DNA of 64,000 bases, taken from assembly GCA_018499985.2 (NCBI GenBank), contig JAHBAT020000001.1, positions 1 through 64,000 on the forward strand. Reading direction: 5' to 3'. The number at the start of each line of letters is the position of its first letter. Position 1 is the first letter of the stretch. This DNA comes from Candidatus Moraniibacteriota bacterium (GTDB lineage Bacteria > Patescibacteriota > Minisyncoccia > Moranbacterales > UBA1568). The notes below the pieces were generated by a model. That model was not told the DNA's origin, ran no database searches, and saw only the letters and a program-made list of their open reading frames with translations. Made by a program: the position numbers and the translations under genes. Below, piece after piece: positions 43,262 to 51,404 of the stretch.

Positions 43262-43288
43262 AAAAAACAAGGCCTTAAGCCTTGTTTT
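43262..43288. terminator. Terminator after the 554-aa membrane gene
   Basis: AAAACAAGGC / GCCTTGTTTT with a short CTTAA loop. It can work in either direction; the 554-aa gene ends about 60 bp before it. Confidence 0.8.
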
Positions 43289-43346
43289 AGTCACTTCGTT
43301 AATGCTCCACTTTCTTAAGGAAGTTCGAACTTCTCTAACTCCTTAG

Positions 43347-45011
43347 TTATGCCCCTGCCTCATCCTTATAGACAAAATTCCCACTTTCAATTGTCTCGTT
43401 TAACAAAATGGTACAAGATACTTCTCCCCTGCCACTAATTCTAGTAATGGAATTATCCTCTGCATTATAATAAACATCCGTGGGAAACATTTTCTTCAAG
43501 GCCTCATTGGCTTGTCTTTTAACCTCTTCTTTCCCTCTCTTATCTTTAGGAAGCTGTTTATCAGCCATATAATACTGAGTAATACCACTCGCAAGAATAG
43601 GTAAATTTTCTTTCATTTTCTTTAGAATTTTCATATGCATTACCAAGTCCTCTTTTGGCCCCTCTTTAGAAAAGAGCTCGGGACCATACATATGAAAATA
43701 AACCGGAACCATCATCGGGTAAAACCCTTTTAGGTTATATGCGTAGTATTCTACATTTTCTTTATTCTCAGTTCCGGCAATTTTAGTAGCTAAGCGATCT
43801 TGAAAAGTATTCTTTGTAAACCCGTTACAATCCACAAAGCTGCTTTGGTACTGATGGAGAATATGGAAATCCCCCCACCCCCAGTTGTCTTCTTTTTGCC
43901 AATCTTTACCAACTGCATATTCCTCTAGAAGTTCATAAATCCCATCCGCTAAGATTCTACTCTCCGATTCCGGTAAGTTCTTTATTATTAGAGGTACACT
44001 AAATGATAATTCGCTAATAAAATCTTCCTTCTCTTTGTCACTTAAGTGATGGAGATTGTTCTTGAAAAACTCTAAAAAATCCTTTATGACCTCCGCTTTA
44101 ATTAAAGAAATATACTCGCTTTCATCTTCTGTATGGTGGTACCTGTCTCCTAGATAGAGCTTGAATAATTCAGAAAAACGGTGGAAAATTTTCGGCCAAT
44201 TATCATAGTTTGATAGACGAAAGAAAAATAGATCAGCATTTCTAAAAATAATATCTGCTAACTTATATTCTCTTATTATTTCTTGAGTTATAGGCTTATA
44301 GCTTGAGTCCAAATCCTCCGCAAGAATAGAGTTATCCTCTACTAAATTATGTATAAAAAGTTCACTAAAAAACCTCTCTATATCTCTATGTGCACTACCT
44401 TCTGATCTTCCAATATATCTATACGTACTCACCAATATATAACCCGAAGTTACAAGAAGTTTTGTGAAATCAGGATTTAGAAAGTCTCTTAGCAGTAGCC
44501 TGAGTTGTCTATTCGTCTGAGCTTTTTTTAAGAAATCAGGCCAAAATGAGTCTGCTTCTCGCAACATTAGATCCATTAGACCGTGGTATTTTATAGTAGC
44601 TTGCGGAACAAGTCTCACTAATTCTTTTATATAACTCTTAGTAAGAGAGGTGATTGGCCGAGTAATACTGTATGAGAGATAAAATATATAAATAAGGAAA
44701 ACTGCTGCTACCAATTCCCAGAATACCGGGTAACCAAACAAGGGCAATGCCTCTCCAGGAATGAAGGGCAAAATAGCACCTATAAATGTAAGTAAGATAG
44801 TTAAAGAAAATAATTGAAAAATGAAATTTCTTTCTCTCCTTTTAAGGTAAATTCTTACTCTATATCTTCTTTCAAGAATTAGACTATAAATTGCAATTAC
44901 TACTGCAAAACTAGTAATTGCCACTTCAAAGTTAAAAAGAAAATGCTCCCTGTGGTGCGTAGGGATACATTCTGCAAGAAAACTTAAGCCGAGACAAGGA
45001 ATGTCATTCAT
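43347..45011 (-). CDS. Large membrane protein of unknown family
   Basis: A 554-aa protein. Three hydrophobic helices lie near the N-terminus (about 28-47, 66-84 and 95-118), the rest is a helical soluble region of about 430 residues, rich in Leu, Phe and charged residues. No catalytic motif is seen. It is A+T-rich. The gene follows two smaller membrane-protein genes on the same strand (17-bp gap). I do not recognise the family. Confidence 0.72.
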   Translation of the reverse strand: MNDIPCLGLSFLAECIPTHHREHFLFNFEVAITSFAVVIAIYSLILERRYRVRIYLKRRERNFIFQLFSLTILLTFIGAILPFIPGEALPLFGYPVFWELVAAVFLIYIFYLSYSITRPITSLTKSYIKELVRLVPQATIKYHGLMDLMLREADSFWPDFLKKAQTNRQLRLLLRDFLNPDFTKLLVTSGYILVSTYRYIGRSEGSAHRDIERFFSELFIHNLVEDNSILAEDLDSSYKPITQEIIREYKLADIIFRNADLFFFRLSNYDNWPKIFHRFSELFKLYLGDRYHHTEDESEYISLIKAEVIKDFLEFFKNNLHHLSDKEKEDFISELSFSVPLIIKNLPESESRILADGIYELLEEYAVGKDWQKEDNWGWGDFHILHQYQSSFVDCNGFTKNTFQDRLATKIAGTENKENVEYYAYNLKGFYPMMVPVYFHMYGPELFSKEGPKEDLVMHMKILKKMKENLPILASGITQYYMADKQLPKDKRGKEEVKRQANEALKKMFPTDVYYNAEDNSITRISGRGEVSCTILLNETIESGNFVYKDEAGA

Positions 45012-45027
45012 AAACTAATTACAATTC

Positions 45028-45690
45028 TCATATTTTTTCCATTCGACTATCCATACTAGCAATTGAAGATCTGTCTGTAAGACTAATTCTTGGGAAAAAA
45101 GTTACCTTTAATGGCTTCATCCTCCTGTGCAAAATGGCTATCTCAAACTTTGTAGTGTTGGGGTAAAGGTGATTAAAGTCCTTAATCTCTGCCCCAAATT
45201 CAGAGGCTAGCCTAATCGTATGATTTGCTGTATCAGCAGAATCCTGAGGAGATGGAATGTCTTCAAAAATATCAAGAAAAACAGTCTGTCCCGGTAGAAT
45301 ATCCCTCTTCATTTGGTTTTGATTAAAATGGGTCCATCTCAAAGGTACGGGCAAAAAGTTTCTTCTCTCTTCACCATCATCAAAGACTTTAAGAGTGGTA
45401 GCTTGAACATCTTCTGCTACTTCATTCCCAACATTTTTGATAGCCATCCTCCAAACTTTCAAATACCCTACTTGGCGAAATGGCTGGTAACCCATTATCT
45501 TGAGTTTTGGCTTATATACAAGAGAAAGTAGCCATCGACCACCTCCTCCTGCTATAAAAAGAGCCGTTGCCGCAGCAACAAGGGCTTCTTTTGCAAAAAA
45601 GGCCTTCAAAATTCCAAGTAAGCCTAGGAGAAAAATCATTCCCTCGCTAAAAAGTTTGCATATGAAATTAGTCATATTACTATTATACAT
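45028..45690 (-). CDS. Membrane protein with beta-rich soluble domain, unknown
   Basis: A 220-aa protein with two N-terminal hydrophobic segments (about 8-55) and a beta-rich C-terminal domain (about 62-205) starting KPKLKIMGYQPF, with an immunoglobulin-like strand pattern. No known motif is visible. It lies between the 83-aa and 554-aa genes, and it overlaps the 83-aa gene by 19 bp. Confidence 0.7.
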   Translation of the reverse strand: MYNSNMTNFICKLFSEGMIFLLGLLGILKAFFAKEALVAAATALFIAGGGGRWLLSLVYKPKLKIMGYQPFRQVGYLKVWRMAIKNVGNEVAEDVQATTLKVFDDGEERRNFLPVPLRWTHFNQNQMKRDILPGQTVFLDIFEDIPSPQDSADTANHTIRLASEFGAEIKDFNHLYPNTTKFEIAILHRRMKPLKVTFFPRISLTDRSSIASMDSRMEKI

Positions 45691-45923
45691 CTTTTGTGCT
45701 CACCTTCATTAACAGCTTGACTCTGGACTACTTCACCCTCACGGCAATCCAAGTATATTCTCCTCAGCTTCTCGTACGGCTCACCTACTATCATCTGAGA
45801 GCATGCTTTTTTGATGCCTGACAGTCTAAGAGAATACCAGCAAAAAGCAAACCCTGGGATAGTTAAGACACCTGCCACTAAGAGATAAATCGTCTTAATA
45901 AAGCTATTTCTTTCTTTTTGCAT
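45672..45923 (-). CDS. Small membrane protein, unknown
   Basis: An 83-aa protein with one hydrophobic helix (about 9-29), then a polar tail with two cysteines. It overlaps the 220-aa gene by 19 bp, so translation is probably coupled. A terminator-like hairpin lies directly upstream. No family is recognised. Expression is not proven. Confidence 0.55.
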   Translation of the reverse strand: MQKERNSFIKTIYLLVAGVLTIPGFAFCWYSLRLSGIKKACSQMIVGEPYEKLRRIYLDCREGEVVQSQAVNEGEHKRCIIVI

Positions 45924-45950
45924 AATAAAAACGACTAAATGAATTAGTCG
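45924..45950 (-). terminator. Terminator-like hairpin before the 83-aa gene
   Basis: Stem CGACTAA / TTAGTCG (45932-45950), five-nt loop, then T-rich sequence on the minus strand that touches the next start codon. It may shield the membrane-gene trio from tRNA transcription. Confidence 0.6.
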
Positions 45951-46047
45951 CCGAAAAGTCTAGCTTGAGTAGACCGCCCGGCGGGACTCATACTAAACAG
46001 GCACCGAAATACTCTATCATGCGCATCGAGCACCCAACTAAAAGGTA

Positions 46048-46072
46048 CAAAAAAACACCCTTTCGGGTGTTT
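46048..46072 (-). terminator. Terminator after tRNA-Asn
   Basis: Perfect AAACACCC / GGGTGTTT stem (46053-46072) with a TTTC loop and seven or more T on the minus strand, 14 bp after the tRNA 3' end. Confidence 0.85.
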
Positions 46073-46124
46073 CTATACAGACTTTGCTCCGCAGGTAGGA
46101 TTCGAACCTACGACCAATTGGTTA

Positions 46125-46679
46125 CACTTTATCCCCTGATTTCTCAGGCGCGTGGACTATATCTTCTCCTTAGCATAACTACCTTAGGAGTGAGGCGCTT
46201 CCCCTGCGTATTACAGGGTACTCTCTTGCGAGATAGTCTCTGGACCTTCTCCTTGATCACTCTTGGAGCTTGGCTGCTGATTATCATAGTTGTACCGAAA
46301 CAACCTTAGACTTCCAGCAATTCACCTCAATCTTCACTCTCTGATTTCTCAGAAAGGCTGCGTAATTTTGCATGCTCCTCTCTATGGCAATTGGCACATA
46401 TTAAGATACATTTTTCTAGTTCTTTCTCAATTCTAGCCCAACTTCTTGTCAGTCCATCTTGAGAAATGCCAAAATCTTTTCTTCCATCTATATGATGAAA
46501 TTCAAGCGCATCAAAACAGCGTTTATAACCACAGCGAGTACATTTTCCGCCTTTATACTCAATTGCTTTTTGCCTCATGGCTTTACGCCTTTTAGCAACA
46601 GCTTTTTTTAAGTATTCAGCACGGTCGGCATATGTTCTTTTGTCTGGCATACATTTTTCAGTATACCACACTGGTGTTC
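46125..46679 (-). ncRNA. Group I intron in tRNA-Asn
   Basis: A 555-nt intron ending in G (46125), as expected of group I. The core is 46326-46125. P reads AATTGCTGGAAG (46322-46311), Q AATCAGCAGCCAAGC (46282-46268), R GTCCAGAGACTA (46245-46234), and S AAGATATAGTCC (46165-46154). P4 (TGCTG with CAGCA) and P7 (GACTA with TAGTC) pair. An HNH reading frame fills the part between the 5' splice site and the core. Self-splicing has not been tested. Confidence 0.92.
46327..46650 (-). CDS. HNH homing endonuclease inside the group I intron
   Basis: A 107-aa protein. CTRCGY, FHHIDGRKDF and ILICANCHREEH form the HNH zinc/metal core. An N-terminal basic helix probably binds DNA. I start at ATG 46650; a GTG 21 bp further upstream (46671) would lie only 8 bp inside the intron. 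The frame stops just before the P element, so it leaves the ribozyme core intact. Such enzymes cut intronless alleles and spread the intron. Confidence 0.85.
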   Translation of the reverse strand: MPDKRTYADRAEYLKKAVAKRRKAMRQKAIEYKGGKCTRCGYKRCFDALEFHHIDGRKDFGISQDGLTRSWARIEKELEKCILICANCHREEHAKLRSLSEKSESED

Positions 46680-46774
46680 ACAGCCAACTGCTCTACCACT
46701 GAGCTACTGCGGAGCAAAATCTATATAAATTTCAAAAAACAAAGCAAGATGATTATAGCCAACCAGAGAGGTTT

Positions 46775-46880
46775 TGGCAAGCCCCATTAAAAGCAAATCT
46801 TGTTTTTAAAAAATACAGACTTTTTTATATCTAGGGATACCTAGCTAGAGGTAAAATCTTTTAACGGGGTAAATCTTGGC
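46775..46880. repeat. Long imperfect inverted repeat, copy B
   Basis: TGGCAAGCCCCATTAAAAGC near the left end and TCTTTTAACGGGGTAAATCT near the right end form a stem around an A/T-rich centre. The left end shares TGGCAAGCCCC with copy A at 29901. It lies directly after the NUDIX stop codon and before the tRNA-Asn promoter. Confidence 0.6.
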
Positions 46881-46881
46881 T

Positions 46882-47367
46882 TTAGCTCGCCAATACTTCT
46901 AGGGCTCGGAGGGCATAGCGCTTGATATTGGGCCGGACTTCAGGATGGGCGAGAAGTTCCTCCTTGGTAAGCCAGATGCAGCCACCGCTCTTTTCCTCCC
47001 CTTCTGGCTCTATGATCTTATCCGTAGTGGCTCTGGCAATATAGACAAAGCTCAGGTGGCGGTGCGACTCATTGATATAGTGCACATTGGTAAATGATGG
47101 TAGATGGAGCTCTCTCTGACGATCATCATCTTTGGCTTCTTCCTCTGGGACACTATCCTCAAATACCAGCTCTACGTCGAGACCTACTTCTTCAAGTACT
47201 TCTCGTACCGCTGCTTCTTCTGGTAATTCGTCGAGCTCTATGTGTCCACCTGGAGCCAGCCACAAATCATGCTTGTCGTGGAAGCGAAGGAGTACCTTAT
47301 TTTCATACACCACAAACACATCTACTGCGTAGTCTATTTGTCCTGGGGCCGTGTGTACGTGTGCCAT
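46882..47367 (-). CDS. NUDIX hydrolase
   Basis: A 161-aa protein with the Nudix box GGHIELDELPEEAAVREVLEEVG, that holds metal and cuts nucleoside diphosphates linked to another group. The rest gives no substrate. It lies 12 bp after the GT39-like gene on the minus strand, so it may be cotranscribed. Confidence 0.92.
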   Translation of the reverse strand: MAHVHTAPGQIDYAVDVFVVYENKVLLRFHDKHDLWLAPGGHIELDELPEEAAVREVLEEVGLDVELVFEDSVPEEEAKDDDRQRELHLPSFTNVHYINESHRHLSFVYIARATTDKIIEPEGEEKSGGCIWLTKEELLAHPEVRPNIKRYALRALEVLAS

Positions 47368-47379
47368 ATATTTAGTATT

Positions 47380-49809
47380 TTACTTTGCTCCTCCTGTGGC
47401 CTGATTCATGAGATTGTCAGCGCTCTGCTCTTTGGCAGCCTTGAGAAATTCTTCAAACTTCGCCACCTTTTCTTTGCGGAGAGCATCGTCCTTATAGCGC
47501 TCTACGTATGCCTCTACTACTGGCATAGCCTCACTCGTCTTGTTGGTGCGGATGAGAGCAATAGCATAGTTGTACCAGGTCTCACCAAGCTCTGGTGCAA
47601 ACTCATAGACTGGTGCGAGTAGTTCACTGATTTGAGTATAGTCATTTTCACGGATGTAGATATTGGCCAGATTGTAGCGAGCCACAAACAGATCAGGGTT
47701 GATATCAATAGCTCGACGTAGGTATGTACGCGCTTCAGTATCATTTTTTTGCTTCGTTTTGAGGCTTGCCAAAGCCATAAGTGGTGCTACTTGCCGGTCA
47801 TCTTTGACGAGCGTTTTTTGAAACAGCTCTTCTGCTTTGCTATCATTGCCTTCTGCTACCATACGAGAGCCCTCATAAAAATCAGCATCATAGCGCACCA
47901 TTTCATCATCTACTACCTTCTTTGCTTCTACCTCTGCCTCTGCTTTTGGAAGCATTTCTATTCTTTTGAGATCAGCTACATCTTGATACAGCGAGAGATC
48001 GTCTGAACGCACGGCAATCAATTTTTCTAGATTTTTCTTGGCGGTATCATAGCGACCCTCTAGTAGAGCGATATGAAATATTCCTCGGTAACTCCACGCA
48101 TACTCCTTATCATCCTTGATTGCTTTTTGGAAATATATTTGTGCCTGCTCATAGTCACCTTTTTGGAAATACCAGTAGCCGATATTGTGATAGGCATCAG
48201 CAAAACTAAGGTGCTTAAATATCGAGAGTGGCAAGACAATGAGTACTACCGCTATACCCATCACTACAATCAGCCACCGCACCCCTTCGCCCATACGCTC
48301 ATAGAAACGCTCGAACAAAAAGGCAATATTGATACCTGCAAAAAGCATAAGAAAAGGCACGAGTGGCATACGGTAACGAGAGTTGATGGTTGTCAGTAAG
48401 AGCACTCCGATATATGCCAAGAAAAAGAGTCCGAGCATCCACTTGGCTCGCCAGAGAGATCTTTTTTTTGCTTGTTCATCAGCGCCCCGGTAGTCTGCAA
48501 GTATTGCCTTCTCATAATAGCGAGAGAGTAGCACCCAAAGCCCACCGAGACCCAGTACAGCAATAAGGAAAAAGCTCGGTAGTATCCAAAGAAATGGAAT
48601 ATGCGAGCGATAGTAGGCATAGCTATAGTTGTCGCTATAGTCTCGGTAATTTAAGAGTAGAAGAATTTTGTGGCCAATCGTTTTGACAAAGTGTACTGGC
48701 TGATCCAGTATTTCTTGCGCAGTCTTACCTATCCAAAAACGAGAAACTTCTGAAGCTTTGAGCTCTCTTCCAGCATAGGCCTCTGCCATTTTGACCGCGT
48801 CTGTTTCTTCGTACTTTGGATGCGGACGCAGGAAGGTCGGTACCCTAGCGGTAGAGCCATCACCACCCCACCAGTTACCCTGATACAAGACGAGTCCGAT
48901 AGAGTAGTTGGTCGGCACCACATCATGACTGACTATGTAGTTCCGTATCGCTACCGGCAAAATACAGGCAAATACTCCCAGAAAAAAAAGCCCACTAAAA
49001 ATCGCTCTTCTCTGCACATCTAACTCTCGTAAAAGAAAGAAGATAAGGAAAATACCTACTGGCAAAAAAGCCATGGAATTACCCTTGATAAGAGCTACTA
49101 AGCCAAGGGTAATACCCGCCAAGAAAAACACTCTCTTCTTTGGGTTTTCCAAGGCTCGCCAAAAAACAAAGAGAAAAATTGGCAGACTGTATACCTCAAA
49201 ACTTGTCTTCAAAAACAGTCCTTCATAAAAAAGAAATGGTCCATAAAAAGCTGCAAGAAGTCCCGCTACACGTCCCACCTTTTCACTCAAAATCTCTCGT
49301 CCAAACAAATAGAGAAGAGCAGGAAAAAGCGCCCCTAGGAAAAACTGTATCCCAAAGGCAGTGAACTCCAGGGACTCTCTTCCAAAAAACTTGATGAGTA
49401 CAGCAAGAAAATAAGCATAGAACGGCTCGGTAAAAAACACGCTATTCCCAAGCCACCCCTGACTCACTATCTCGTCTGCCCATTTAAGGTAATACTCTGC
49501 ATCAAGAAGTGGAATTTGCAACACTACATCTCCGGCAAAAAAGAGAAGATAAAAAAAGCGCCAAAAAGAAGCCACTACTATCAAGGCAATTGCCGTTCTT
49601 TTGGGTGAAGCAAAGAGAAGGCGTATATCAGAAAAGAGACCCCTCCAAAAAGAAGCCTCCTCTACTTTTTCCTCTTCCGTTTCGCCACGATACTCTACCA
49701 AGATTGACTTGGCTTCACGATAAGAAAGCTTGAATTTTTTTTGCAAGTCTTGCTCGGTCGCCTGAGGACGTGACTCTAGAAATCGCTCTATTTTCTCACT
49801 ACGACGCAT
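47380..49809 (-). CDS. GT39-like membrane glycosyltransferase with TPR domain
   Basis: An 809-aa protein. A short cytoplasmic N-terminus (about 1-65) is followed by about ten transmembrane helices (about 70-535) of the PMT/ArnT-like GT-C fold; a DAEYYLKWADE motif in the first outer loop holds the probable catalytic Asp. Residues about 540-800 are tetratricopeptide repeats. It should move sugar from a lipid carrier to an outer acceptor, while the TPRs bind partners. The next gene downstream is a NUDIX hydrolase. Confidence 0.85.
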   Translation of the reverse strand: MRRSEKIERFLESRPQATEQDLQKKFKLSYREAKSILVEYRGETEEEKVEEASFWRGLFSDIRLLFASPKRTAIALIVVASFWRFFYLLFFAGDVVLQIPLLDAEYYLKWADEIVSQGWLGNSVFFTEPFYAYFLAVLIKFFGRESLEFTAFGIQFFLGALFPALLYLFGREILSEKVGRVAGLLAAFYGPFLFYEGLFLKTSFEVYSLPIFLFVFWRALENPKKRVFFLAGITLGLVALIKGNSMAFLPVGIFLIFFLLRELDVQRRAIFSGLFFLGVFACILPVAIRNYIVSHDVVPTNYSIGLVLYQGNWWGGDGSTARVPTFLRPHPKYEETDAVKMAEAYAGRELKASEVSRFWIGKTAQEILDQPVHFVKTIGHKILLLLNYRDYSDNYSYAYYRSHIPFLWILPSFFLIAVLGLGGLWVLLSRYYEKAILADYRGADEQAKKRSLWRAKWMLGLFFLAYIGVLLLTTINSRYRMPLVPFLMLFAGINIAFLFERFYERMGEGVRWLIVVMGIAVVLIVLPLSIFKHLSFADAYHNIGYWYFQKGDYEQAQIYFQKAIKDDKEYAWSYRGIFHIALLEGRYDTAKKNLEKLIAVRSDDLSLYQDVADLKRIEMLPKAEAEVEAKKVVDDEMVRYDADFYEGSRMVAEGNDSKAEELFQKTLVKDDRQVAPLMALASLKTKQKNDTEARTYLRRAIDINPDLFVARYNLANIYIRENDYTQISELLAPVYEFAPELGETWYNYAIALIRTNKTSEAMPVVEAYVERYKDDALRKEKVAKFEEFLKAAKEQSADNLMNQATGGAK

Positions 49810-49826
49810 ACCGTACTGTGTCTATA

Positions 49827-51308
49827 TTAATAGTCTTTCAATTTCTTGATGTTGGTGTGCTCACGAATTTTTTCGAGAGCCTTGGCTTCGATCTGACGAA
49901 TACGCTCACGGGTTACCCCGAATTCCTGACCCACCTCTTCGAGAGTATGAGTGACTCCATCCTCGAGTCCAAAACGGATACGAAGAATTTTTTGCTCACG
50001 CGGAGTAAGCTCGTTTAAGATATCTGTGATATGTGAACGGAGCAGTTTGCGGGCTGCCATCTGATGCGGCATGACTGTCTCTGTGTCTTCGATAAAGTCT
50101 CCCAAAACTGAATCATCTTCATTGTCTCCGACAGAAGTTTCAAGAGAAACAGTCTCTTGAGAAATTTTTTGGATGTGACGAATTTTTTCTACTTCGATAT
50201 TCATTTCCGCAGCAATTTCTTCTGCGAGCGGTTCGCGACCAAGCTCCTGCACCAAGCGACGGGTCACCTGAGCATACTTGTTGATGGTCTCCACCATGTG
50301 AACAGGAATACGGATAGTACGTGACTGATCAGCCAATGCACGCGTAATAGCCTGACGAATCCACCAGGTAGCATAGGTAGAAAACTTAAAGCCTTTACGG
50401 TAGTCAAATTTTTCAACTGCGCGAAAAAGACCGATATTACCCTCTTGGATAAGATCGAGAAGTGAGAGATTATGTGAACGACCTACGTACTTCTTGGCAA
50501 TCGATACCACCAAACGTAGGTTGGCCTCAGTTAGGCGTTGCTTGGCCATCAGGTCTCCTTTTTCGATAAGCTTTGCCAAACGCACTTCGTCATCACCAGA
50601 AAGCAACCCTACGCGACCAATTTCTTTGAGGTACATCTGCACCAAGTCAGAGGTGCTGTCTCCATCCTCAATCATTTCTGCCTTCTTCTTACGACCCTTG
50701 GTTTTCTTTTCATCAGTAAAGGTCTCGCCGAGCTTGTCGGTATCCATCTTGAGCATTTCATCTGAGCTCACCACTTTGATACCAGAGTTATCGAGCTTTT
50801 CATACAGACTCTCGAGATGCTCAAGATCAGCCTCTACATCAGGAAGGATATGGATAATTTCATCTTCCGTGACAAAGCCACGCTGCTTACCGCGCAAAAA
50901 GAGCTCATCGAAAGCATTCTCTTTTTTAGCTTTCTTGGCTTCTTTTTTTGGAGTTGTTTCTTTTTTAGGTGTGGTTTTTTTGGTCTCTTTCTTAAGGGCT
51001 TTTTTGGGAGCAACTCCTTTGGCCTTTGTCTTGACTGGAGCTTTGGCTGCCTTCTTAGGAGCTACCTTTTTGACAGGTGCCTTTTTCACTATTTTCTTCG
51101 CTTTGGTATCTTTGGTTTTTTTAATCACTTTTTTTTCTGTTTTTTTAGGAGTAGTCTTTTTGACAGCCTTTTTTTCTATTTTTTTGGTCACTTTTTTGAC
51201 CACCTTCTTGGCTGGAGCTTTTTTAGCTGGAGCTGTCTTTTTGACCGACCCTTTGGCTTTTTTGGCTGGGACGGCTTTTTTAAGAGGTTTTTTCATTTTT
51301 TGAGCCAT
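49827..51308 (-). CDS. rpoD: Primary sigma factor RpoD with histone-H1-like N-terminal tail
   Basis: A 493-aa sigma-70. Residues about 1-130 consist of Lys/Ala/Pro/Thr repeats ([23 protein letters not shown]) like a histone H1 or AlgP tail, where sigma factors usually have an acidic region 1.1. Regions 1.2 to 4 follow normally: [37 protein letters not shown] and the C-terminal [23 protein letters not shown]. The upstream neighbour is dnaG, the classic pair. The tail is predicted to bind nucleic acid. Confidence 0.93.
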   Translation of the reverse strand: MAQKMKKPLKKAVPAKKAKGSVKKTAPAKKAPAKKVVKKVTKKIEKKAVKKTTPKKTEKKVIKKTKDTKAKKIVKKAPVKKVAPKKAAKAPVKTKAKGVAPKKALKKETKKTTPKKETTPKKEAKKAKKENAFDELFLRGKQRGFVTEDEIIHILPDVEADLEHLESLYEKLDNSGIKVVSSDEMLKMDTDKLGETFTDEKKTKGRKKKAEMIEDGDSTSDLVQMYLKEIGRVGLLSGDDEVRLAKLIEKGDLMAKQRLTEANLRLVVSIAKKYVGRSHNLSLLDLIQEGNIGLFRAVEKFDYRKGFKFSTYATWWIRQAITRALADQSRTIRIPVHMVETINKYAQVTRRLVQELGREPLAEEIAAEMNIEVEKIRHIQKISQETVSLETSVGDNEDDSVLGDFIEDTETVMPHQMAARKLLRSHITDILNELTPREQKILRIRFGLEDGVTHTLEEVGQEFGVTRERIRQIEAKALEKIREHTNIKKLKDY

Positions 51309-51404
51309 AAGAATTGTCCTACTATTAAAAATATTGGCTTTAAAAAGCCTAAATTTGATTTATCTGAATACCTCATCATAGCAATAATTTGCTACTCTGA
51401 AAAG

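Larger units (their letters stand above)
46087..46713 (-). tRNA. tRNA-Asn(GUU) interrupted by a group I intron
   Basis: Exon 1 is 46713-46680 (34 nt) and exon 2 is 46124-46087 (38 nt). Joined they give a 72-nt tRNA: acceptor TCCGCAG / CTGCGGA, D-stem GCTC / GAGC, anticodon stem GTTGG / CCAAT, loop CTGTTAA with anticodon GUU, a 5-nt variable loop, T-stem GTAGG / CCTAC with TTCGAAT, and discriminator G. Acceptor and loop match tRNA-Asn of other bacteria. CCA is not encoded. The intron lies between anticodon positions 35 and 36 (GU^U), with U before the 5' splice site. Confidence 0.93.

Noticed and set aside
45965-46309. 114-aa plus-strand frame over the tRNA-Asn 3' exon
   Set aside because: It is the reverse side of the tRNA exon and intron core. 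The GRIRTYDQ string is a known type of false protein made from antisense tRNA.
46671-46671. GTG start for the intron endonuclease
   Set aside because: It would begin translation only 8 bases inside the intron; the ATG at 46650 is more plausible, although the GTG cannot be excluded.
46087-46713. Reading the split tRNA as tRNA-His(GUG)
   Set aside because: Taking exon 1 as CTGTGAA would give GUG, but the acceptor, discriminator G, the U/G splice-site rule and similarity to tRNA-Asn all favour GUU.
50494-51303. 269-aa plus-strand frame opposite rpoD
   Set aside because: Shadow of the Lys/Ala-rich tail and sigma coding sequence; its Phe/Leu-rich content is a reverse-complement effect.
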